Assembly: GCA_963799455.1 (NCBI GenBank)
Contig: CAWCXF010000007.1
Location: forward strand, 1,612,001 to 1,676,000
Reading direction: 5' to 3'
DNA from: CAWCXF01 sp963799455
GTDB taxonomy: Bacteria; Pseudomonadota; Alphaproteobacteria; Rhodobacterales; Rhodobacteraceae
DNA: 64,000 bases
Numbering within the stretch: position 1 is the first letter of the stretch; each line of letters opens with the position of its first letter. Of this stretch, positions 19,759 to 28,001 are shown piece after piece. Both the position numbers and the translations under genes were made by a program. The notes under the pieces are model-generated. The model was not told where the DNA came from and searched no databases. It was given only the letters and a program-made list of their open reading frames with translations.

Positions 19759-19873
19759 CATCGCCATCCTAAACCGCTACACCGCACTCGGCATCCCCGT
19801 CACCCAGCCCGTCGGCTGAACCCCGCGGGGGAAAGGGGGAAACCGACCTTCAACCGATCCGTGCAACAGAGCC

Positions 19874-20215
19874 TGCGCGACGTGATCGTGGACGGGACGG
19901 TCTCGGCCGAGGCCCTGAGCGCCCGGACGGGCACGACCCGGGCCGAGCTCGCCCGCAGCGGGGGGCTCGGCCGCGACGCGGTCCTGGGGCGGGCGCGCCT
20001 CGCGGCCACCGCCACCCAGCGCCGGCTGCGCGCGATGGCCGAGGTCGTGGCCCGCGTGAAGGACTGGGCCGGCTCGCCCGTGGCGGCCTGTGCCTGGCGC
20101 CGCGCCGCGCCCGCGCTTCGGCAGACGCACGGCCGAGATGCTGGTGCGGGAGAACCGCGCCGACGCGGTGCGGCTCCCCTTCGGTGAGGTCGCGCCCGGC
20201 GGCTTCGCTCCACGC
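19874..20215 (+). pseudogene. MbcA/ParS-type (DUF2384) antitoxin relic
   Basis: Directly after the IS end the frame reads LRDVIVDGTVSAEALSARTG, then RRLRAMAEVVARVKDWAGSP, the core of Xre/MbcA/ParS antitoxins. A frameshift after AWRRAAPA moves the conserved end (FGRRTAEMLVRENRADAVRL, then GGFAP) into another frame. The N-terminus is missing at the IS junction. It is followed by the RES toxin relic, the usual partner, so this was a type II toxin-antitoxin pair now dead. Confidence 0.7.
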
Positions 20216-20219
20216 CGGC

Positions 20220-20740
20220 CCCTGCGCCCGTCACGGCGCGCGCGCGTGGCGGGGCCATGACCCGCGCTGGGCGCACGACTCGCTCGCGGGCCGAGGGGCG
20301 GCCACCACCGGCGGGCGGCTCAGCCGCGCCCCGAGGATCCCACCCTCCACCTCGCGCTCAACCCGGCGATTGCCACCCGCGAGGTCAGGGCGGGCTCCGC
20401 GCATCGTCTCCAGCCCCTGACGCTCTGCGCCTGCGAGGTGCGGCCCCCCCATGCGGCCGATCAGCGCGACGCCACGGCGATCGCGGCCGTGGGCCTCGCG
20501 CCCCAGCCGTCCCAGGATGCGACTGGCGGCTTCAGATCGCCGAGGGGCCCGAGCCCGTGAGCTGGCGCCCGGCCCACGCGCCGCGGGCCGCCGGCGCCCA
20601 GGGGATCCTCGTCCCCTCGCACGCCCTCGGCGCCGGGCTGGGGGATCTCGGCCTCGTCCTATGGCGCTGGAACGAGGCGGGCGGCGCGGCGGTCGCCGCG
20701 ATCGACGACCACGGACGCCTGCCCCCGCCGCCCGACACGA
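20220..20740 (+). pseudogene. RES-domain toxin relic
   Basis: Three frames together give a RES domain. AWRGHDPRWAHDSLAGRGAA with GGRLSRAP comes first. LHLALNPAIATREV and HRLQPLTLCACEV follow in a second frame. DWRLQIAEGPEPVSW and GAQGILVPSHALG with LGLVLWRW are in a third. RES toxins degrade NAD+; frameshifts have clearly inactivated this one. The order antitoxin-toxin is that of XreA/MbcA-RES operons. Confidence 0.7.
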
Positions 20741-22103
20741 ACCGCACGGCCATCGGCGCCATTCAGGATGCGCAGCCTGCGAGCGGGGGGTTCTCCTTCC
20801 AAGGGCGGCATGCGAGCGAAGCCGTCGGCTTTGTGGAGGGACGCCCAAGCGCCCCGTCCGTAGTCCACCTCGGCCCTGAGGCGCGTCGGCGGCCTCGTCG
20901 CACGCGCGAGGCGAAGGTGCCCGACCTCGCGGCGCGCCGACACGTCACGCCGATGCGGGGGCCGCGGCGCTGCACGCGGCTCCTGCCGGCGCTGCCGACC
21001 GCCGCAGCGGCGCTCCCGGCCATCGAGGAGGCGCGCCGGCTCGGTGTCGGCCGCGGGCCCGGTGCGGCGCCTCACGGCGCGCCCGGCGCCGAGCGACCCG
21101 CTCGCCGGCCTCCAGACCGCGCTCACCCAGCCGGTCCGGGTCCGGGACTTGGTGATCTTCGACGACGAGCGAGGGGGGATCGCAAAGGTCGCCCCGACCT
21201 GCGCGGTGGTGCGGAGCTGGGATCCGCGCCGGCGAATGGCACCGTCTAGCCGCATCGACGAGACGCCGTCCCGGATCCGGCTGCGCGACCGCCGCGCGGG
21301 TTCCCGGAGGTGTCCGTCAGGCGCGTCGGGCGAGGGCGAGCCGCTCCCGGCGCGTTCGAGAAGGTCACCGGCGCCGAGGTCGAGGCGGCGATCGCCGAAG
21401 CGCGCCACGGCTGCGGCCCACGATCCACAGACGGCCGCGAGTGCCGGGAGATCGCCGCCGTCGGTCCGGCCCAGGGCCTGCCCCGAGCTTGATCCGGGGC
21501 CGATCCGCAGCCCGGTGCCGCGCTTCCCAGTGCGGCGCCGGGCGCGCCGTCCTGAATGGCCCGCGCGGCGATGCCCGATCCTCGCCGGCGACCTGCATGG
21601 ACGGGCGCCCGGGGGCGACGTGTGGCATCTCGGCGAGGTTCGCGTCCTCGTCCACGGCCGGGCCCGGCGCGCCGCTCGACCGGCACGGCGTCGTGCCGGT
21701 CGGAATCGTGCGGCGCCGCCGCGACGAACGGTCCGTCCGCTCGTGACGTTCACGAAGACGCAGGGCTCGCGGCCGACACGCTGGCCCGCCTCAGGGCGGC
21801 GGGGCGCGAGATCGCGCCGAGCTTGAGGCGCCGAGCCCACCAAGGGGCCGGACGGCCGCGCCGAGACCGGCCACGTCCCGCTCCGGACGCGCAGGCGGCC
21901 CCTCCAGGGCTTCCGCTCGCCCGGAGGTCCGCCGCGCTTCATCTGCCGCCTTCGGCCCCGCGCGACCTCTTCGCCCCGTCCGCTCGCCGCCGATCCGACC
22001 TCGCTACGAGGGCCCCCATCTCGGAGCACTCGAGCCCGGGTCAGGGCGCGGGCCTCGCCGCCATCGGCCGCGCCTTCGCCATCACGGCTCGGGGAACGGC
22101 CCC
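20741..22103. other. Non-coding or decayed stretch before the quorum-sensing genes
   Basis: About 1.36 kb without an intact gene. Short open frames on both strands lack start signals and known motifs. A segment near 21100-21210 (plus strand, RVRDLVIFDDERGGIAKVAP) has protein-like composition and may be another relic, but I cannot name it. Confidence 0.4.
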
Positions 22104-22994
22104 TCAGCGGCCGGCCGCCTCCACGGGGGCGCTCAACGCTCGTGCCAGGGTTCCGACATCATCCGCCAGCCCGGTGCCGATCAGAAGCTCTCGAGCCACC
22201 CGGCATGCCTGGCGCCGCTCCTCGTCCCCCTCGGCCTCTCGAATCAGGGCGATGCAGTAGCTCAGCACCTCGGCCGTGCCGATGCTCGCCACGCTGGCCT
22301 TGCTCGTGGGGAAGGGGACGACGTTGTCCGCGGACGGCGCCGCGGCATTGCGGGAGGATAGCTCCAGCGCCTCGTCCTCGTCGATGAACACGCTCCCCTC
22401 GATCCCCGAGAAGGCCCGCATCGCCTGGCCGCGCTCCTCGCTGCACGCGACGAGGGCCGCCAGGGCCTCCACCTTGCCCATGCGCTTCCGCGAGCCCAGG
22501 TAGTCGTAGGGCGCGCTGGCCGAGCGCTTCAGGACGCGGTCCATGATCGGATCGACCACGGTCACGATGTCGGAGATGCCCGCCATCACGGCGTAGTCGT
22601 TGCCGCCGATCAGGATCTCGCAGGTGGCGTGGGAGATGCCCTTGAGGCCGCCTTTCGCCTTCAGGCGCTGCGTGTCGACGCAGAACCTCGACGACTCCCA
22701 GAGGCGGGAGCTACGCGGGGGCGGCTCGCCGTCCAGGATGGAGGAGAACACGTCGGCCAGCATGTGCGGGCCGGTCGTCTGAAGCAGACGGGCGCTCGAC
22801 ACGACGTGCCCGTCGTCGTCCAACCCCACGAGATAGGCCGGGTCGAGCGCGTCGAACTCGTCGATCTCCCGCCCGTCCTTGACCTGGATGTCCCAGCCCA
22901 GGCGATCGCCGAACACACGCGCCCTAAGCCGGAACATCTCGTCGATGAGAGCCTCGAACCGATCACGGTTGAGGGCGTCGATTACGATGATCAT
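22104..22994 (-). CDS. luxI: Acyl-homoserine-lactone synthase (LuxI family) with long C-terminal extension
   Basis: Makes an N-acyl-homoserine lactone from SAM and an acyl-carrier donor. The LuxI core is clear: FRLRARVFGDRLGWDI (conserved Arg, Phe, Trp), REIDEFDALDPAYLVG (the Asp pair), SSARLLQTTGPHMLADVF, then WESSRFCVD. At 296 residues it is well above the usual ~200-220, because ~80 residues of polar sequence (SSRNAAAPSADNVVPFPTSK onwards) follow the synthase domain. It lies 118 bases downstream of luxR on the same strand, with a 14-bp palindrome between, so it is probably controlled by that LuxR. Acyl chain length cannot be read from sequence. Confidence 0.93.
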   Translation of the reverse strand: MIIVIDALNRDRFEALIDEMFRLRARVFGDRLGWDIQVKDGREIDEFDALDPAYLVGLDDDGHVVSSARLLQTTGPHMLADVFSSILDGEPPPRSSRLWESSRFCVDTQRLKAKGGLKGISHATCEILIGGNDYAVMAGISDIVTVVDPIMDRVLKRSASAPYDYLGSRKRMGKVEALAALVACSEERGQAMRAFSGIEGSVFIDEDEALELSSRNAAAPSADNVVPFPTSKASVASIGTAEVLSYCIALIREAEGDEERRQACRVARELLIGTGLADDVGTLARALSAPVEAAGR

Positions 22995-23054
22995 ATCCGT
23001 TGAGCCCCTAAGCTAGTATGCGCGAAAGCTACCCAACTGCGAGGGCGTGGCCAT

Positions 23055-23068
23055 TGTGGAAATCCACA
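23055..23068. promoter_or_regulatory. 14-bp palindrome between luxR and luxI, candidate regulator site
   Basis: TGTGGAAATCCACA: 6-base arms with a 2-base centre, about 60 bases upstream of the luxI start on the minus strand. It is a possible operator for the neighbouring LuxR or XRE protein. It is shorter than the usual 18-20 bp lux box. Confidence 0.4.
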
Positions 23069-23112
23069 GGTCCACCCGCGCGGAGCCGTCGCAGCCTCAC
23101 GGGGCGGGAGGA

Positions 23113-23871
23113 TCAGGAGGGGTAGATCAGCCCGAGCGAGACCGCGCGCGCCACCGCCTGGGGCGTGTTCAGCGCGCCGAGCTTGTCGCGTCCGGAAGCC
23201 AGGTGAACCTCGACGGTGCGCTGCGCGATCCCGAGGATGTCGGCCACGTCCTGCTGGGACTTACCCGCCGCAACCCATTGCAGGATCTCCGTCTCGCGGC
23301 TCGAGAGCATCGGGCGGCGGAGGATTCGGGACAGCGCGTCCGAGCCCATGGCCGCGTCGTGAAGGTGCACCGCCACCGATTGCAGCTCGCCCATCGCCTG
23401 GCGCATCAGGCCTTCCCATTCGCGGACGTCGCAGTCTCGGGTGACGCTGAGCATGCCGACGTCGCCGTAGGGGCCCCGGATCGGGATCGTCACCCCCAGA
23501 TCGCCGATGCCGAAGTCGTGAGCATCGGAGAACACGTTTCGGAAGTTCGCATGGTTTCGCGCATGGCGCCAGTCGACCGGCGCGATGCTGCGGCTTGCGA
23601 TCAGAAGGGTGGGATCGAGGCGGTGGAGACCGGTGTCATGGTAGTGCTTCTTCCACGCGTTCGGGTAGTTCACATACCCATGCACCGACCGGTCCACCGG
23701 GTTGATGCCGGCGTATGCTGCGTAGTCGAAGCCCAGGCGGTCGCAGACGTGATCCAGGAAGTCGCCGAACCGCACCTCCTGCTGGGGCACGGTGGCGAGG
23801 TCGACGATGCCCGCGAGCGGGGTGGACGGCCCGTCCGACTTCCTGCTCCTGATCCCCCGATCACGAGCCAT
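23113..23871 (-). CDS. luxR: LuxR-family quorum-sensing regulator
   Basis: A 252-residue regulator. Residues ~20-165 form the autoinducer-binding domain, with the family residues visible in NYPNAWKKHYHDTGLHRLDP (Trp, Tyr, Asp, Pro) and then PVDWRHAR. Residues ~185-250 form the LuxR helix-turn-helix: LSSRETEILQWVAAGKSQQD, then VEVHLASGRDKLGALN. ATG 23871 overlaps the end of the XRE gene by 11 bases, so the two are translated from one message. It probably senses the lactone made by the following luxI product. Confidence 0.93.
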   Translation of the reverse strand: MARDRGIRSRKSDGPSTPLAGIVDLATVPQQEVRFGDFLDHVCDRLGFDYAAYAGINPVDRSVHGYVNYPNAWKKHYHDTGLHRLDPTLLIASRSIAPVDWRHARNHANFRNVFSDAHDFGIGDLGVTIPIRGPYGDVGMLSVTRDCDVREWEGLMRQAMGELQSVAVHLHDAAMGSDALSRILRRPMLSSRETEILQWVAAGKSQQDVADILGIAQRTVEVHLASGRDKLGALNTPQAVARAVSLGLIYPS

Positions 23872-24259
23872 CCCGCCGCCGCGACGAGTCGGGCGCGTCC
23901 CATGCGGACTGCATGAAGGACAGCGATTGCACGAGGGAGAGGACGGCCCGCTTCTGCGCCTCGGGGAGCTTCTCGAACTCGCGGGCCAGCCGGAGGCCCC
24001 GGCCGTCCGGGGCGGCGGGGCTCCGCCCCTGCTCGTCCTGCGGCAGTCTCACGGTCTCGAAGAACCTGCCGACCGGCACGTCGAAGAGCCGCGCGAACTC
24101 GAACAGGCGGCTTGCGGGGAGCCGATCGGAGCCGGCCTCGTACCGCTGGATCTGCTGATGGGTGACGCCGATCCGCGCCGCGAGCTGCTCCATCGACATG
24201 CCCTGCACCCAGCGCAGGGCGCGAAGACGGCGGCCGATCTCCACGTCGATGTCACCCAT
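23861..24259 (-). CDS. XRE-family helix-turn-helix regulator
   Basis: A 132-residue protein with an N-terminal Cro/C1 HTH (GRRLRALRWVQGMSMEQLAA, then IGVTHQQIQRYEAGSDRLPA) and a helical C-terminal tail (EFEKLPEAQKRAVLSLVQSL). It is first in an overlapping minus-strand unit with luxR and then luxI. It may set the basal level of the quorum-sensing operon, but no target site is proven. Confidence 0.9.
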   Translation of the reverse strand: MGDIDVEIGRRLRALRWVQGMSMEQLAARIGVTHQQIQRYEAGSDRLPASRLFEFARLFDVPVGRFFETVRLPQDEQGRSPAAPDGRGLRLAREFEKLPEAQKRAVLSLVQSLSFMQSAWDAPDSSRRRDGS

Positions 24260-25009
24260 CCGGTGCTCCTGTTCGCATGGCCTCTCCCGGCCACGCCGAC
24301 AATGTCTTCATCTGGCGAGGAGCGCAACCAGGGCGAGAATGAGCGGGCATCCGGCGCCTCCCTGCCCGCGGGCGAAGACGGGCCCGGGGGACGCCCCCCG
24401 CCCGCGCGCGCCCCAGAGCCGACGGATGGGAAGGGGGGAGTGGCATCTCCCGACACGTCACCCCCGCCGAGACGGGGGGCGCCCCTCGCGGGGACGGCCG
24501 GGTCGAGCGCGTCGCCGTGCTGGACGCCGCGGGACGCCTCGGCCCGGCCACCGGACCGTGCGCGTGGGGCGGGTCCGCCGCCCGCCTCGATGACCGCGCG
24601 TATCGATGGACGCGCCGCGCCGCAGGCGCGTCGTGATGGGCCGCGACGACCGCGACGGGTCCGACGTCCCGTGGGAGGTCCGGCGACGGTCGCCTGCCAT
24701 GGGGGCCCCGTCGGCCCTCCTCCAGACCCCCGTGGGTGTCCGGACCGCGGCCATGGCCCCTCCTCGATCCCTGGCCCGCGGAGAGGCCGCGCCGCATCCT
24801 CGCATGGTTGCTCGTCGGCGCGGCGGCGCAGACGCCGCGAGGGCCGCCGAGCCCACCGCGCGAACGGCCGCCGCACCGACTGTCCGATCGGGGAGCCTCG
24901 GGGCGGCCCGTCGTCGGGCCAGCCATGCGAGATCAGGCCCCGCCGATTGCGGCAGGACGAGCCGGGGCCCGGCGCCGGGGCCTCCGGCGGCGCCGCTCGC
25001 CGACGCGCG
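24260..25009. other. Intergenic stretch without a recognised gene
   Basis: 750 bases between the XRE gene and the agmatinase relic. Frames on both strands are GC-driven Arg/Pro/Gly-rich and show no domain. Confidence 0.45.
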
Positions 25010-25490
25010 ACCCAGCTCGAAGCCGTGGTGCGGCGCGGGCGGCGGCTGCGGCACGCCGGGCAGGACGCAGGGCATCTCGTGGAGGAGGCTCGCCCTCGAG
25101 GAGCGCCGTGGTCCGAGGGGTCGTGGGAGGGCGAGACCTCCACGAGGTCGCCGCCCGCCGGGCGGAGCCCCGCCGCGAGCCCGCGCACGATCTGGAGCGC
25201 CCGCCACGCCATGAGCCCGCCCCACCTCCTGCGTGCCCGTGCCGGGCGCGAGGCCGTCGATGGCGAAGGGGAGGTGGCGCGGCGCGTCGCCGACGAGCGC
25301 GCGGACCTGCTCCTTCAGCGGCGCGAGCGACCGACCGGCGCACTCCTCGGCGGCGACCACGCACCGGCCGCGCTCGCGGGCCCATGCGAAGTCGCCCGGG
25401 CCGCAGCCGGTGCCGCGATCGCGTGGAAGGTCGTCGCGGGGCAGGCCCTCGCCCGCGGTCGCGGCGGGGGCGCGGCATCGAGCCGCCCTT
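25010..25490 (-). pseudogene. Decayed agmatinase/ureohydrolase
   Basis: Minus-strand pieces in different frames line up with the C-terminal half of agmatinases. These are GPGDFAWARERGRCVVAAEE, SLAPLKEQVRALVGDAP, LPFAIDGLAPGTGTQEVG (the metal-binding DIDGLDP-type strand, damaged), then MAWRALQIVRGLA and GGDLVEVSPSHDPSD (the late VEVxPxxD motif), then LPGV near 25070. The N-terminal half is missing and at least two frameshifts are needed. No neighbouring polyamine gene remains here. Confidence 0.6.
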
Positions 25491-25666
25491 CGGCGGCATG
25501 AGGAGGTCCGACCACGGTCGGGGGAGGGCTTTTGGGCCTTGCGCGAGTTCCACGCCGTGCGCACCATGCTCGCCGAGCACGAGAGACGGCGGCGGGAACG
25601 TGGGGCAGGGGGCTCGCCCCTCCGCCCAGTGGCCCGGCGAGGGGGTGGCCCGGCGAGGGGAGCGCG

Positions 25667-26644
25667 ATGGCCGACTACGCGATGGTGGTGGCGGCGCCCG
25701 GCGGGCCCGAGCGGTTCGAGCGGCGCGAGGTGGCGGTCCCGGAGCCCGGGCCCGGCGAGGCGCGGGTGCGCCACCGCGCGGTGGGGCTCAACTTCCTCGA
25801 CATCTACCACCGCAGCGGCCTCTACCCCTGGCCCGTGGAGCGCGACCTCGTGCCGGGCTCGGAGGCCGCGGGCGTGGTCGAGGCGGTGGGGGAGGGCGTC
25901 TCGGGCGTCGCGCCGGGCGACCGCGTGGCCTACACGGCGCCGATGAACGCCTACGCCTCGGCCCGGGTGCTCCCGGCCGACCGGCTGGTCAAGCTGCCCG
26001 AGGGCATCGACGAGGAGACCGCCGCGACGCTCATGCTCAAGGGGCTGACCGCGCACTACCTCATCCATTCGAGCTTTCCCGTCGAGGCGGGCATGACGGT
26101 GCTCGTGCACGCCGCCGCCGGGGGCGTCGGGCTCATCCTCGGCCAGTGGCTGGAGGCCAAGGGCGTCGCCGCGATCGGCACCGCCGGCGGCCCCGACAAG
26201 GTCGAGCTGGCCCGCGCGCACGGCTACGCCCACGCGATCGACTACCGCGCGGAGGACTTCGCCCCACGCGTGCGCGAGATCACCGGCGGCGAGGGGGTGC
26301 ACGCCGTCTACGACGGCGTCGGGCGCGACACCTGGCGCGGCTCGCTCGACGCGCTGCGGGTGCGCGGCGCCTTCGTCTGCTTCGGCCAGGCCTCGGGGCC
26401 CGTCGAGGGCTTCGGCCTGTCCGACCTCGCCAAGAAGTCGCTCACGGCGTCGCGGCCGACGCTGTTCCACTTCGTCGCCGTGCCCGAGGAGCTCCAGCGC
26501 CGCGCGGCCGAGCTCTTCGAGGCGGTCGCATCCGGCGCGATCCGCTCGGAGGTCCGCCAGCGCTTCCCCCTCGCGGAGGTGGCCGACGCCCACAGGGCGC
26601 TCGAAGGGCGCGCCACCACTGGCGCGACCGTGCTCGTCCCCTGA
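25667..26644 (+). CDS. qor: NADPH:quinone oxidoreductase (zeta-crystallin-like)
   Basis: A 325-residue MDR-family protein without the zinc site of alcohol dehydrogenases. GLNFLDIYHRSGLYP near the start, TAATLMLKGLTAHYLI, and the nucleotide-binding VLVHAAAGGVGLILGQWLEA are typical of QorA. ATG 25667 has GAGGGG upstream; just before it a 14-base CCCGGCGAGGGGG-type unit is repeated. It likely reduces quinones or other enones with NADPH. It is followed 119 bases later by ohr, and both suit an oxidative-stress role. Confidence 0.92.
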   Translation: MADYAMVVAAPGGPERFERREVAVPEPGPGEARVRHRAVGLNFLDIYHRSGLYPWPVERDLVPGSEAAGVVEAVGEGVSGVAPGDRVAYTAPMNAYASARVLPADRLVKLPEGIDEETAATLMLKGLTAHYLIHSSFPVEAGMTVLVHAAAGGVGLILGQWLEAKGVAAIGTAGGPDKVELARAHGYAHAIDYRAEDFAPRVREITGGEGVHAVYDGVGRDTWRGSLDALRVRGAFVCFGQASGPVEGFGLSDLAKKSLTASRPTLFHFVAVPEELQRRAAELFEAVASGAIRSEVRQRFPLAEVADAHRALEGRATTGATVLVP

Positions 26645-26763
26645 CCCGGAGGCGCGGGCATGACGGACCCCGAGGGGCACGCCGCGGGCGCGGACCCGTC
26701 CGGCACGGCCATCGGGCGCCGTGCCCCGGCCCCTCCGGGCCATGCAAGCAAAAGGAACGATCG

Positions 26764-27183
26764 ATGGACATCCTCTACACCGCCTCGGCGACCGCCGAGG
26801 GCGGGCGCGAAGGCAAGGTGCGCTCCTCCGACGGGGTGCTCGAGCTCGACCTCGCCATGCCGAAGGAGTTCGGCGGCGGCGGGGGGCGGGCGACCAATCC
26901 CGAGCAGCTCTTCGCCGCCGGCTACGCGGCCTGCTTCGTGAACGCGCTGAGGCGCGCCGCGCGCGAGGCGAAGCTGTCGGCCGAGGGCGCCCGCGTGACG
27001 GCGCATGTGGGGATCGGCCGGACGGAGGCCACGCGCTTCGGCCTGACGGCCACGCTCGACGTCGAGATCCCCGACCTCCCCCGGGAGAGCGCCGAGGCGC
27101 TGGTGCGGGCCGCGCACGAGGAGATCTGCCCCTACTCGAACGCGGTCCGCGGCAACGTCGAGGTCGAGGCGCGGCTCGTCTAG
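26764..27183 (+). CDS. ohr: Ohr-type organic hydroperoxide reductase (OsmC family)
   Basis: A 139-residue OsmC/Ohr protein. It reduces organic hydroperoxides using two Cys, one in AAGYAACFVNALR and one in EICPYSNAVRGN, both present at the Ohr positions. It starts MDILYTASATAEGGREG, the usual Ohr N-terminus. No OhrR repressor gene is in the vicinity. Confidence 0.92.
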   Translation: MDILYTASATAEGGREGKVRSSDGVLELDLAMPKEFGGGGGRATNPEQLFAAGYAACFVNALRRAAREAKLSAEGARVTAHVGIGRTEATRFGLTATLDVEIPDLPRESAEALVRAAHEEICPYSNAVRGNVEVEARLV

Positions 27184-28001
27184 CGGGGACCGGCCTCCAT
27201 CGGGCCGTCCCGTCGCCGGGTGGAAGGGCCGGGGATCCGTCGAGCGCGAGGGCCTGCGGGACGGCGCGGGGCCCGGGGCGTCGGGTTCGCGATCCAGGCA
27301 GGCCGCGCGCTCGGCCTGCTCCGGGTGGAGCGTGGGGCGCGATCGGAGCGGCCGGCGCCCATGCGGCGCAGGGGCTCCGCCCGATCACGACGGCGAGCGG
27401 AGAGGCCCGCCGCCCCTCATGACCGGGACGCTGCGGACGATCTCCCGGCTTGGCCGGTCGTGGAAGGGAAACGCGGTGCGATGGGGCCGCCGCTCCTCCG
27501 GGCCCGGGGACACTCGCGCGACCAGGATGAGCGGGGAGGCCGCGCCGGCGCCGCTGGCGGGCCACTCGCGACCGGCGGCGCGCCGTCGGCTCCCGATGCG
27601 CTCGGCGCACCCACGTCGTGCGGGGGGTCGGTCGTCGGGGGGATCGCACGGAGCCCGGCCGCGATGGGCCGCGCCCAGCGTTCCTGCTGCTCCGTGGCCG
27701 CGAGGCGGGAGAGGGGGTCGATGTCGCCGTCGTCGCGCGCCGCGCAGGAGGCGAGGCCGGGGATCGAGCGGCGGTTCTCCTCCTCGTGCGTCACGGCATG
27801 GGCCGCTCGGGCGCCCGCGGCGCGCCCATGGCCCTTCGGCCTTCGTGCGCTCGCGCAGCGCGGCCGACGACGCCCCGGCGATGTCGTCGCGCGCGTCCCC
27901 GCTCGGCGCGGTCGGCCTCGACGGCAGGACGTGCTCGTCCGCCAAGCGGCGGGCGCGGCTCCGGCGCGAGGCGGGCGTCGGCGCGAGGCGGGCGTCGGGG
28001 C
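27184..28001. other. 818-base stretch without a recognised gene
   Basis: Between ohr (plus) and the ThDP enzyme (minus). A short 16-bp tandem duplication (GCGAGGCGGGCGTCGG type) lies near 27967-28000, just past the ThDP enzyme stop. Open frames are compositional. Confidence 0.45.

Larger units (their letters stand above)
18701..19767. repeat. 9-bp target-site duplication of the nested IS
   Basis: CATCGCCAT occurs at 18701-18709 and again at 19759-19767, directly abutting the ends of the nested element. Nine bases is the duplication length known for IS903-type elements, and it marks an undisturbed insertion. Confidence 0.92.
17766..19873 (+). mobile_element. IS5-family (IS903-type) element, itself split by a second copy
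   Basis: The left end GGCCTTGTTGCATGAAGC and the right end ...GTGCAACAGAGCC (19861-19873) are imperfect inverted repeats. Without the nested copy and its target duplication the element is 1050 bp. The flanking 9-mers (CTACGCCGC left, TGCGCGACG right) do not match, so the original target duplication has been lost through a rearrangement on at least one side. The transposase reads left to right. Confidence 0.85.

Noticed and set aside
20741..22103. Several frames of 60-450 codons between the toxin relic and luxI
   Set aside because: No start signals, no motifs and strongly biased composition; treated as non-coding or unidentifiable decay.
27700..27820. A plus-strand frame with VLLLVRHG, reminiscent of phosphoglycerate-mutase-like proteins
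   Set aside because: Only a few residues match and there is no supporting sequence around them.
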